From NCBI GenBank assembly GCA_030740295.1, contig JASLXP010000081.1, positions 1 through 15,556 of the forward strand: 15,556 nt of DNA, given 5' to 3'. Below are positions 1 through 7,238 of the stretch, piece after piece; within the stretch, counting starts at the first letter, position 1; every line of letters begins with the position of its first letter. The notes beneath the pieces were generated by a model that did not search any database, was not told the origin of the DNA, and worked only from the letters and a program-made list of their open reading frames with translations. A program made the position numbers and the translations under genes. The stretch comes from Planctomycetota bacterium (GTDB lineage Bacteria > Planctomycetota > PUPC01 > JACPCR01).

Positions 1-261
1 CTTGGCGGACGCGTGAAGGGCGAGAGATGGGCTCCGGCCTGCAAGGTGGGGACCGTGCGAGGCGACAAGGGCTGGACGCTTGAGATGGCAATCCCTCTCA
101 AGGACCTGCCGCCGGGCAAGATTGCCGCCGGGGACGTGTGGTCCGTAAACCTCATGCGTCACCGCTACCCCTTGCCCATGGAATTCAGCACCTGGTCATG
201 TCCCTACGGGCAGGAGTGGGCCTGGGAGTCCAATCTTGGGAAGTTGGTATTCGTTGAATGA
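1..261 (+). CDS. C-terminal part of a CBM9-like carbohydrate-binding protein (5' truncated)
   Basis: The reading frame is open from the first base of the window, so the gene begins upstream. The GTG at 13 is an internal valine, not the start. The visible 86 residues contain 'GWTLEMAIPLKDLPPGKIAAGDVWSVNL' split over two strands, then 'MRHRYPLP', 'STWSCPYG' and 'LGKLVFVE' at the very end. This is the pattern of the last strands of CBM9-like (DOMON-fold) sugar-binding domains: an 'E.AIPL..L' strand, 'GD.W..N..R' and a final 'G.L.F'. In PVC bacteria such domains are usually C-terminal in secreted glycan-active proteins or stand alone. The stop is 32 bases before the next gene on the same strand, so the two are probably co-transcribed. 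The catalytic partner, if any, lies outside the window. Confidence 0.75.
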   Translation, partial: LGGRVKGERWAPACKVGTVRGDKGWTLEMAIPLKDLPPGKIAAGDVWSVNLMRHRYPLPMEFSTWSCPYGQEWAWESNLGKLVFVE

Positions 262-293
262 AACGGCACACAACTTAGACGGAAGGAACGAGC

Positions 294-2489
294 ATGAGCA
301 AGGGCACTGAGGACCCGGGGACCCAGGCGGTCAAGTATCTCCGCCATCCGGCCCATCGCGACCGGCGTTTCGACAGCCCGATCCGATTGTACGTTTCACC
401 ACATGGCAGTGATCGCGCCACTGGTCGGTCGATGGAAGTCGGAAGCCGTGACGGGCCGTTCGCCACCGTGCAGAAGGCTCAGCGAGCGATCCGGGCCCTG
501 AAGAGAGGGGGAGAAGTCGATCGCCCCGTTGTGGTGACCATCGCCGGCGGGGAGTATTTCCTTGAGAAGCCGATCGTGTTCGGCCCTCAGGATTCAGGGA
601 CGCCTCTCGGTCCGATCATCTACGCTGCCGCAGAGGGCGAGAGCCCGGTCTTCAGCGGCGGCCGGCTCTTGGAGAACCTCCGGGAGGGACGCCATCGCGG
701 GAGGCGGGCCTGGTCTGCGGAAGTTCCATGGGTGAAGACGGAGGATCGGAAGTTCCGTCAGTTGTTCGTCAATGGTCGTCGCGGTGAGCGGACGCGCTGG
801 CCGCGTGAAGGGTACCTGCGGGTCCGGGGACTCCCCGAACTGAGCGGTCCCAAGCTTGAGCGCCTCAAGAAGAAGAATCCTGGCTTCTGGAGCCATCTCC
901 AAGGGAACCAGTGCTTCCAATACAAAAGAGGTGACCTCAGGAACTGGAGGAACCTCTCCGACATCGACGCCGTGGTCATCACCGGCTGGGTGATCAACCG
1001 CCTGCCCATCAAGCGCCTCGACAAGGAGACGAGGATCGTCTGGTTCGATCGGCCGAGCAAGTGGATGTTCTATCATGAGCACAGTCGCAAGGGGACCGTC
1101 TTCTCTGACTACTGGGTCGAGAACGTGTATGAGCTTCTCGACAGCCCCGGTCAATGGTACCTGGACCGCAAGGGGGGGAGATTGACGTACCTGCCGAGAG
1201 AAGATGAGGCCCTCGAGGACGCGCGCCTCGTCGTGCCGTACCTGTCGCACCTTCTCGAGGTCAAGGGCACGCAAGGCCGGGCGGCCGGCCATCTCCATTT
1301 CGTCGGACTTGGCTTTTCGCACACCGACTATGAATACGCCCCGGAGCTGGCAGCCTCGGCGTGTGCCGTCGCGACGCCGGGCGCGATTTCCGTGACCCAT
1401 GCCGATTCCTGCATCTTCCATCGCTGTCGCGTCACCAATGTCGGCGCTTACGGCATCGATATTGTCCGGGGATGTCGTGATCTCGAGATCTCACATTGCC
1501 AGATTCGCGACATGGGTGCCGGCGGGATCAAGATCGAAGGGCTGGGCGCCGGCCTGCCAGGGTTCAGGAAGGCTGGGGTCCCGTGCTCACGCATTACGGT
1601 CATGGACAACGAAGTCGGCGACGGCGGACATATCTTCCGGGAAGGCGCCGGGATCGTGATCGGGAACAGTCCGGGCAACCGCATCCTCCACAACCACGTC
1701 CACGACCTGTACTACTCCGGCATCGTGCTCAGCGGGGTCTGCGGGTATCTGCCGCCGGCCCTGACCACCGGCAACATCATCGAGCGGAACCACGTCCACG
1801 ACATTGGCAAAGGCCAGATCAGCGACCTCGCCGGGATTTACGCCAATGGCGTGTCCACCGGATCGCGCATTCGCTACAACGTGGTCCATGATGTTGAACA
1901 CCGGGTCTACGGCGGCCACGGCATCTACCTGGACTCGGGCGCCACACACTACCTGGTTGAGAAGAATCTGGCGTATCGATGCTCGACCTGTCCGTTCATG
2001 CAGAATTACGGCAGAGAGAACGAGGTCCTCAACAACATCTGGGCCTTCGGACAGATGGCACAGGTCCATCGAGGAACGCTCGAGCCCCAGAGCTCCTTTG
2101 CCATGAAGTCCAATATCGTCTACTTCTGTGGCGAGGTGAACGTACTGCGTGGTCGTTGGCACGACAAGACAGCAAACTTCGTCACGATGTCGCAATTCGA
2201 GTGGAGTCAGGAGGGCCGCCCGACCATCGAGTACGAGTCCGAGGTCAGCAACTGCGATCTGGAGCAGAACCTCTACTTCAACGCCTCTGGCGATCCGGTG
2301 ATGTTCATGGACAAGACCTTTGAGCAGTGGCAGGCCCTGGGCTACGACAAAGGGAGCATTGTTGCCGACCCTCGATTCCGGAACCCTGAGAATGACGATT
2401 TCAGGCTGCATGCGCGCTCCCCTGCCAGGAAGATCGGCTTTGAGCCCTGGGATATCGACAACGTTGGTCCGCGGCCCCTTCCAGACTGA
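294..2489 (+). CDS. Right-handed parallel beta-helix protein, GH141-like candidate
   Basis: This 731-residue protein is a putative polysaccharide-active enzyme. The ATG has a good ribosome site (GGAAGGA about 7 bases upstream). Residues about 30-125 carry the usual opening of this class: 'YVSPHGSD', then 'GPFATVQKAQRAIRALK', 'VVTIAGGEYFLEKPIVF', and 'AEGESPVFSGG'. Next come 'RQLFVNGRRGERTRWP' and many short beta-helix rungs. The rungs include 'NHVHDLYYSGIVLSG', 'AGIYANGVSTGSRIRYNVVHD' split across two turns, and 'HGIYLDSG' followed by 'NYGRENEVLNNIWAFG'. The C-terminus 'DPRFRNPENDDFRLHARSPA' is the standard cap of bacterial beta-helix proteins. D511 and D547 on neighbouring rungs are candidate catalytic acids. 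The family resembles proteins annotated as GH141 or simply 'right-handed beta-helix'; the activity is not proven. I see no signal peptide: the N-terminus is charged and lacks a hydrophobic core, which is odd for such a protein. Confidence 0.85.
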   Translation: MSKGTEDPGTQAVKYLRHPAHRDRRFDSPIRLYVSPHGSDRATGRSMEVGSRDGPFATVQKAQRAIRALKRGGEVDRPVVVTIAGGEYFLEKPIVFGPQDSGTPLGPIIYAAAEGESPVFSGGRLLENLREGRHRGRRAWSAEVPWVKTEDRKFRQLFVNGRRGERTRWPREGYLRVRGLPELSGPKLERLKKKNPGFWSHLQGNQCFQYKRGDLRNWRNLSDIDAVVITGWVINRLPIKRLDKETRIVWFDRPSKWMFYHEHSRKGTVFSDYWVENVYELLDSPGQWYLDRKGGRLTYLPREDEALEDARLVVPYLSHLLEVKGTQGRAAGHLHFVGLGFSHTDYEYAPELAASACAVATPGAISVTHADSCIFHRCRVTNVGAYGIDIVRGCRDLEISHCQIRDMGAGGIKIEGLGAGLPGFRKAGVPCSRITVMDNEVGDGGHIFREGAGIVIGNSPGNRILHNHVHDLYYSGIVLSGVCGYLPPALTTGNIIERNHVHDIGKGQISDLAGIYANGVSTGSRIRYNVVHDVEHRVYGGHGIYLDSGATHYLVEKNLAYRCSTCPFMQNYGRENEVLNNIWAFGQMAQVHRGTLEPQSSFAMKSNIVYFCGEVNVLRGRWHDKTANFVTMSQFEWSQEGRPTIEYESEVSNCDLEQNLYFNASGDPVMFMDKTFEQWQALGYDKGSIVADPRFRNPENDDFRLHARSPARKIGFEPWDIDNVGPRPLPD

Positions 2490-2563
2490 AGGAGGACTCG
2501 ATTCGCTCGCCAGCCTCGCGTTGCTAGCGAGGTCATCAGCCGCCCACTCCAGGAGCCTTCACT

Positions 2564-4459
2564 ATGGCCAGCCTGAGAACCGCCTCTTTGCCTATCGTGT
2601 GTCTTGTCGTCCAGCTTGCTTCCGCCCGGGCGTGGGGCGCGGATGTGACGGTGCCTGGCGAGTTCATCGTGGAGCCGCCGACGCTGCGATGCCTGGGCTT
2701 CGAGTGGCTCATTGATGGCGATGACAATCGCAACGGCAAGGTCGAGGTCACATATCGCAGAGAAGGCGACGCGGAGTGGAAGGACGCACAGCCACTCCTG
2801 CGGATCCGCCATGAGGTCATCTACCAGGGCACCAAGAACGAATTCACCTGCGGGAATCTCTACGCCGGGAGCATCCTCTTTCTCGATCCAGATACGAGGT
2901 ACGAGGCCCGGTTTGTGCTCACCGACCCGGACGGTGGCAATGCTGAGAGGACGGTGACGGCCAAGACCAGAGCTGAGCCCAGGAGCTTTGAGGGCGGCCG
3001 GACCCTGCACGTCTATGCCAGTACCTTCGCCGGAGAGAGAAAGGGCGCCCCGGCGTTTTCAACGATTCTGGCGGCATATCGGGAGGCCACTCCCGGCGAC
3101 ACTATCCTGATTCATGCCGGCGTGTACCGGGAGACGTTCGTCTTTGCCAAGAGCGGCACCGCGAAGAAGCCGATCGTGCTCCGCGGCGCGGGCGATGGCG
3201 AGGCCATTCTGCTCGGAAGTGGCGCCGAGTTCATGATCGATGTTCACCAGGCGGATCATTTGTGGTTTGAGGACCTCACCATCCGGGATCCCGGAACCGG
3301 TGACGGCGCGCTGATAACTCGCGCGGGGGTGGCCATCTATGGCGGCGCGGTGGACCACGGCAAATCTGGCTGCCAGGGACTGGTGGTTCGCCGCTGCAAG
3401 TTCGCGGACATCGGCACGGGCATCCTGGCGTCCGATGCGGCGTGCAGGAACTTCTACATCGCAGACAACCTCTTCCTGGGCAGGAATCCCACCTGGGAAC
3501 GTCTCAAGAGCGACCCGAAGTATCAGCTTTCAGGCATGGGTATCTGGATCGGCGGGCAGGGCCACGTGATCTGCCATAACCGGGTGACCGATTTCTGGGA
3601 TGGGATTGACATCACGGCCGGCGGCTCCCATCCCCTGGCCAACAAGAAGGACCGGAGCCTTCGCATCTGTTCCTACGACATCTACAACAATGACATCGCC
3701 AACTGCATGGACGATTACATCGAGACCGACCACTCCTCCCACAACATTCGCGTTTGGGAGAATCGGTGTTTCAACTCCAGCGCCTGCGGCCTGAGTGCTC
3801 AACCCGTATTCGGCGGTCCGGTCTATCTCATCCGAAACGTCGTGTACAACGCCATGTTCCGTTCTATCGGGCGAGCGGGCTGCTCTCTGCGGGCCGGCTT
3901 CAAGTATCACTGTGCGCCGGCCGGCCTCCTCGCCTATCACAACACGGTCTTCGGCGGTGTTTCCGGAGGTCCCTGGTCCAACTGGCACTTCCGGAACAAC
4001 CTTTTCATGAGCCACACCAACATCCACAAGAGCCCGACCTGTTCCTCGGACCACAACGGCTACCTGCCGATGCCAGGACATCCGCCTCTGAACCTGAAGG
4101 AGGTCCAGGGGAAGTCTGGCTACGAGAAGCACGGTCGGCTTGTGGACTATGATATCTTCGTGAGGGGTAATCCTCCGGTCTTCTGGAAAGGCTATGACCT
4201 GTCCAAAGAGGAGCACCTGAAGCTGCTCGACCGGCAGATTCTTGCCGGGATAAGGACGCCCATCGGTCGCCGGACCTACGTCCCGACCGATGTTGATCTT
4301 CGGCTGAAGCCGGGATCGGCCGCTGTGGATGCGGGAGTGCTCCTTCCCAACATCAACGAGGGATTCACGGGGAAGGCGCCGGACCTGGGAGCATACGAAG
4401 ACGGGAAGGATCTGCCCTTCTATGGCCCACGGCCTCGAAGCACCAAGAGCAAGCAATGA
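2564..4459 (+). CDS. Secreted FnIII-like plus parallel beta-helix protein
   Basis: This 631-residue protein begins with a clear signal peptide (hydrophobic 'LPIVCLVVQLASARAWGA', cleavage near residue 26). AGGAG about 9 bases upstream supports the ATG. Residues about 28-145 form a beta-sandwich of fibronectin-III character, ending 'LDPDTRYEARFVLTDPDGG...TAKTRAEP'. The right-handed parallel beta-helix follows, opening with 'FSTILAAYREATPGDTILIHAGVYRETF' in two rungs and 'KPIVLRGAGDGEAIL'. Central rungs contain 'NCMDDYIETDHSSHNIRVWE' and 'AQPVFGGPVYLIRNVVYN'. The end, 'LKPGSAAVDAGVLLPNINEG' then 'APDLGAYEDG' and 'YGPRP', matches a large planctomycete-type family of uncharacterised secreted beta-helix proteins. 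Such folds include pectate lyases, alginate lyases and several glycosidases, so a polysaccharide substrate is likely but unidentified. It lies 74 bases after the first beta-helix gene, apparently in the same operon. The two share architecture but not obvious close sequence similarity. Confidence 0.85.
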   Translation: MASLRTASLPIVCLVVQLASARAWGADVTVPGEFIVEPPTLRCLGFEWLIDGDDNRNGKVEVTYRREGDAEWKDAQPLLRIRHEVIYQGTKNEFTCGNLYAGSILFLDPDTRYEARFVLTDPDGGNAERTVTAKTRAEPRSFEGGRTLHVYASTFAGERKGAPAFSTILAAYREATPGDTILIHAGVYRETFVFAKSGTAKKPIVLRGAGDGEAILLGSGAEFMIDVHQADHLWFEDLTIRDPGTGDGALITRAGVAIYGGAVDHGKSGCQGLVVRRCKFADIGTGILASDAACRNFYIADNLFLGRNPTWERLKSDPKYQLSGMGIWIGGQGHVICHNRVTDFWDGIDITAGGSHPLANKKDRSLRICSYDIYNNDIANCMDDYIETDHSSHNIRVWENRCFNSSACGLSAQPVFGGPVYLIRNVVYNAMFRSIGRAGCSLRAGFKYHCAPAGLLAYHNTVFGGVSGGPWSNWHFRNNLFMSHTNIHKSPTCSSDHNGYLPMPGHPPLNLKEVQGKSGYEKHGRLVDYDIFVRGNPPVFWKGYDLSKEEHLKLLDRQILAGIRTPIGRRTYVPTDVDLRLKPGSAAVDAGVLLPNINEGFTGKAPDLGAYEDGKDLPFYGPRPRSTKSKQ

Positions 4460-4461
4460 CC

Positions 4462-4531
4462 CAAGGACCGCGAGACCGCGTACGTGCGCGGGAGTATCGC
4501 GCTTCCATGAGCGCGGCGACCGGGGTCCTTG
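4462..4531. repeat. Inverted repeat after the beta-helix operon, possible 3' structure
   Basis: CAAGGACC at 4462-4469 is exactly complementary to GGTCCTTG at 4524-4531, enclosing 54 bases. Within it CCGCG-TACGTG-CGCGG forms a smaller hairpin. It starts three bases after the stop codon at 4457-4459. There is no U-run, so it is not a classical intrinsic terminator. It may be a transcript-end structure between convergent genes, or chance in GC-rich DNA. The rest of 4460-4613 shows nothing I can interpret. Confidence 0.25.
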
Positions 4532-4613
4532 CCAGGATGTTGTGAGTCATCCAGAGCGTCGCGGATGAGTGGTCTGAATTCTGAATCCGACCGGACTGAG
4601 CGGGGGGCCGACG

Positions 4614-4831
4614 TCATGTTGTCGCGAACGGCTCCGCCCCGTCGGCCGGATGCAGTCTGATGTGCAACGTGCCGGAGAAGGTCGTTCCGGGGGTGAGGCG
4701 GCGCGGCTGCGAGCGGCCCCCACACGCCTTCCACGCAGTTGCCGCCCTGTGCGGCATCGAAGGTGAAGCGCGCGCGGGGTCTCGACGCTGACGAGACGGT
4801 CACGTTCTACGATCTTGAATCCCTGGGTCAT
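4614..4831 (-). pseudogene. Frameshifted gene remnant, translationally coupled to the upstream gene
   Basis: An ATG at 4831-4829 overlaps the stop of the 749-aa gene as ATGA. Translation starts 'MTQGFKIVERDRLVSVETPR' and then degenerates. Restoring one CG unit in the alternating GC run at 4768-4776 gives 'ETPRARFTFDAAQGGNCVEG'. Removing one base from the C5/G5 run at 4717-4721 then gives 'VWGRSQPRRLTPGTTFSG' and 'TLHIRLHPADGAEPFATT', ending at a TGA at 4614-4616. The restored product would be 72 residues. The segments read like beta-sandwich strands: the first half resembles the N-terminus and the second half the C-terminus of a mutarotase-like domain, so an internal deletion is also possible. 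I cannot assign a family. Both indels lie in slippage-prone simple runs, so true decay and sequencing or assembly error are both possible. Without correction no long frame exists here. Confidence 0.5.
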
Positions 4832-7077
4832 CTTGCCGGCGCCAGTTGTTCGATAGTGATGTTTTCGAGACCGCCCCAGCCCTCGCAATCGGACGGGGGC
4901 ATCACCGTGTCGCAGACCAGGCGCGGCTCGTTGCCGTCGAGGCGCAGTTCGGTGCGTCCCTGGGGGAGCTTTGCGATGCGGAGCCCGCCGGTGCTGCGGG
5001 TGGCCTCGAACGTGACGCAACGGTTGACTGGCTGATAGACGATCCACGACAGGCCGTCCGGCGCGATGGCGACGCACACGGGAGAACCGTGAGGGTTGAA
5101 GCGCCATTCGCCCAGCGTGAACGGTTCTCCTGAAGCCCGGTGTCGGCATAGATCGGCGATCATCCCTTCGAGCACGACCTGGTCGCCATCCACGAACAGT
5201 CGGCCGGGCTCCGGGACACGATCATCGCCGGCTGGGAAGTGAGCATCGAGCTGCTTCCCGAAGCCGCGTAGCGAAAGGCGCCCCTGCATCTCGTTCTGCT
5301 CGACCGTGAAAGCCGCGCCGAACACGCTCTCGCGAAAGTCCTCGAACGGGCCGTCGGTCGCCCGGTCACCGCAAACGAAGGCGAAAGAGCCCCAGGCTTT
5401 TTCGTGCGCGGCGAACGTCCTGGTCTCCCCGTCGTAGAACACATGTGAGATGCATGGAACGGTCCCGTAGCCGCTCGTCTCGTGGGGGCCCCACGTCCGG
5501 ACGCTCCACGTCCGCATGCAAACAGAGAGCGACACTTTGGGGGAAGGGATGAGGGCCCCGTAGAATTCGCCGTGTTCGATGAACATGGGCGCGCCGGGCT
5601 CCAATGTGTCGCCGGGGGCCAGTTGTCCGCTGTCTCCGCGGAAAGTCACTTCCCCTCCGCTGCATGGCAGCGTCATGAACATCTCCGCGCGATGGGTGAC
5701 GGCGGGGTCGATCTCGTACAACCCAAGCACTACGCGCCCCTCCTGAAGCTGGCGGCATCGGAAGTAGCCGCGGTTGCGGTCGCCCGGCTCGTCCGTGTTC
5801 GTACCGGCGATGATGCCAAACCGACTTTCAGCCTTCGCGTGAGGCCGGTAGTGAAACACAGATCCCATCCTGTGGAAGGGCGTGCCGTAATGTCCGAAGC
5901 CGGTTCCGAAGGTGCTCATGCTGCCGAGCGCGAACGTTTCTGTCTGGAAACACGTGGCCGAGTGGAGCGGCTGTCCCTCGTCGAATGCCACTTGCATGGA
6001 GCGCCCGACCTGGGCGGACCGGAGATTGTGGTCCACGTACGCGTCGCGCGTGTCGATCTGGCAGAAGGCCACGCGCGACCGGGAGGGGTATTTCCACATG
6101 AAGACCTGACGCATCTGGTACGGGTAGCGCTTATCCGTCATGATCGAGCGGATCGTCCGGCTCCATGGATCGCCACACGCCGCCATCTGCACCTGAAAGG
6201 GCGAGTCGAGTTCCGGGTGGGCCTCCGGGTCGAGGTGGCGGCTGTCGCCGGTGGTCTTGAAAGCGAAGGTGTTGAATCCGCCGGCGTAGCGGCGAAGGGT
6301 CGCGTAGTAAGCCCGGTAAAAGGGGCCGCCCAACTCCGCGGTGGGCGCGTGATAGTGGAGCGCGCCCACGAGCGCGTTCCACTCCGCCGCCAGGCGGCAG
6401 AGCACGGCGATGTCGGGCCGGTCCGTGGTAAAGGCGGCACAGGCAATTTTGGCCACGGTCGGGTGGATGTACGTCGGGCTGTTGTATTCCTGCTGAGGGT
6501 GACCATAGGCTGAGAGTTGGAGATAGTGCTGCAGCCGGTAGACACCCTTCTTGACGAGCGCGTCAAGGCCGGTGAGGGTGCCGTAGACGATCAGGCCGGC
6601 CGTCATGCCAATGGGCTGGTTGGCTCCCATGAGAGCCAAATCCCTCTGGAGGAACTCAAACAGTCCGGCCCGGCACGCCTCCAGGACATCGGCTTTCGTC
6701 TGCTCGTCAAACACGTCCCAGAACCGGCGGTACAGTATGCCGAGCGTTGGTGCGGAAAAGGCGTTATGCAGCGACAGGGGAGGAAACTCGCCCGTGTCGT
6801 ACTCCGGCGTCGGCTGGTCCGGGTCGAGTCTCATTCCGTAGTGGAGACTCCGCGGGTCCCTGTTCTGCAGGGACGCCCATTCCCGGAGCAGCTCGTTGGC
6901 TTCGTCCGCATGCTTCTCGCGGTCGAGCAGGAGCAGCGTCAGCGCTCTCTCCAGCCGATTGGGCCCGTCGTGGCCTGTCCAGCCGGTCTTGAATTCGTCC
7001 TGCACCGCGTAATGGTATTGAACCATCTTTCGATCGTTTTCAGTCAAAGGGGCGGGTCTATCCGCGATGGTTTTCAT
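4828..7077 (-). CDS. Putative (alpha/alpha) toroid plus beta-sandwich protein, lyase/hydrolase-like, cytoplasmic
   Basis: I place the start at ATG 7077 (749 residues, 'MKTIADRPAPLTENDRKMVQ') because GGAGA sits 6 bases upstream. The in-frame ATG at 7125 would add 16 residues but has no ribosome site and lies in a repeat. Residues about 10-320 are alpha-helical with toroid features: 'MGANQPIGMTAGLIVYGTL' (N153), 'EYNSPTYIHPTVAKIA' (N199, Y203, H205) and 'ALHYHAPTAELGGPFY' (H241, Y242, H243). The remainder is beta-rich, for example 'LGSMSTFGTGFGHYGTPFH', 'VFHYRPHA' and 'GEFYGALIPSPKVSLSV'. This two-part layout is that of heparinase II/III-type polysaccharide lyases and related toroid proteins, where Asn/His/Tyr residues act in catalysis. 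I cannot name the exact family. No signal peptide is visible, suggesting action on imported oligosaccharides. It is 161 bases after the 1170-aa gene on the same strand, and its stop overlaps a decayed downstream gene. Confidence 0.75.
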   Translation of the reverse strand: MKTIADRPAPLTENDRKMVQYHYAVQDEFKTGWTGHDGPNRLERALTLLLLDREKHADEANELLREWASLQNRDPRSLHYGMRLDPDQPTPEYDTGEFPPLSLHNAFSAPTLGILYRRFWDVFDEQTKADVLEACRAGLFEFLQRDLALMGANQPIGMTAGLIVYGTLTGLDALVKKGVYRLQHYLQLSAYGHPQQEYNSPTYIHPTVAKIACAAFTTDRPDIAVLCRLAAEWNALVGALHYHAPTAELGGPFYRAYYATLRRYAGGFNTFAFKTTGDSRHLDPEAHPELDSPFQVQMAACGDPWSRTIRSIMTDKRYPYQMRQVFMWKYPSRSRVAFCQIDTRDAYVDHNLRSAQVGRSMQVAFDEGQPLHSATCFQTETFALGSMSTFGTGFGHYGTPFHRMGSVFHYRPHAKAESRFGIIAGTNTDEPGDRNRGYFRCRQLQEGRVVLGLYEIDPAVTHRAEMFMTLPCSGGEVTFRGDSGQLAPGDTLEPGAPMFIEHGEFYGALIPSPKVSLSVCMRTWSVRTWGPHETSGYGTVPCISHVFYDGETRTFAAHEKAWGSFAFVCGDRATDGPFEDFRESVFGAAFTVEQNEMQGRLSLRGFGKQLDAHFPAGDDRVPEPGRLFVDGDQVVLEGMIADLCRHRASGEPFTLGEWRFNPHGSPVCVAIAPDGLSWIVYQPVNRCVTFEATRSTGGLRIAKLPQGRTELRLDGNEPRLVCDTVMPPSDCEGWGGLENITIEQLAPAR

Positions 7078-7083
7078 CTCTTG

Positions 7084-7088
7084 TCTCC
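7084..7088 (-). promoter_or_regulatory. Ribosome binding site deciding the start at 7077
   Basis: On the minus strand GGAGA lies 6 bases before the ATG at 7077-7075. The longer alternative start at 7125 has no comparable site: its nearest GGAG is about 18 bases away. The 17th codon of the longest frame is therefore the likely true start. Confidence 0.6.
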
Positions 7089-7103
7089 GAGGGTGGATCG
7101 TGA

Positions 7104-7192
7104 ACAGGTTTCCCAGCCTGTCCATCGGCTGTCTGGGGGCTGACTCCGCGACGCCCCCTTCGTGCGAAAAGGTTATCCAACCTGTTCATTGG
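7104..7192. promoter_or_regulatory. Paired palindromic direct repeats in the leader of the 749-aa gene
   Basis: Two related 22-base units occur at 7107-7128 and 7171-7192, 64 bases apart, agreeing at 17 of 22 positions. The five differences are four C/T or G/A transitions and one T/A. Each overlaps a dyad: 7104-7121 has ACAGG...CCTGT arms around 8 bases, and 7170-7183 has AGGTT-ATCC-AACCT with perfect 5-base arms. They lie in the gap between two minus-strand genes, upstream of the preferred start at 7077. The placement and symmetry fit twin operator half-sites for a regulator not in the window. Duplicated leader sequence is the alternative. The rest of 7078-7238 shows nothing further I recognise. 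Confidence 0.35.
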
Positions 7193-7238
7193 ATCCCCAT
7201 GGAAAGGTTAGGAAAACTGTCACCACAATAAACACCGG

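Noticed and set aside
594..1421. A 275-codon minus-strand frame opposite the first beta-helix gene
   Set aside because: The composition is typical of antisense reading of GC-rich coding DNA, and the plus strand carries clear beta-helix rungs throughout.
1587..2411. A 274-codon minus-strand frame opposite the beta-helix rungs
   Set aside because: The Val/Asp/His-rich low-complexity translation mirrors the repeated 'NHVHD' rungs on the other strand; not a gene.
3530..4456. A 308-codon minus-strand frame opposite the second beta-helix gene
   Set aside because: Same reason: it is antisense to a well-supported gene and shows no domain.
5482..6513. A 343-codon open frame on the plus strand antisense to the 749-aa gene
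   Set aside because: It is a GC-rich shadow of a convincing minus-strand gene. Its translation is rich in Arg, Val, Gly and His with no recognisable domain, and no ribosome site precedes it.
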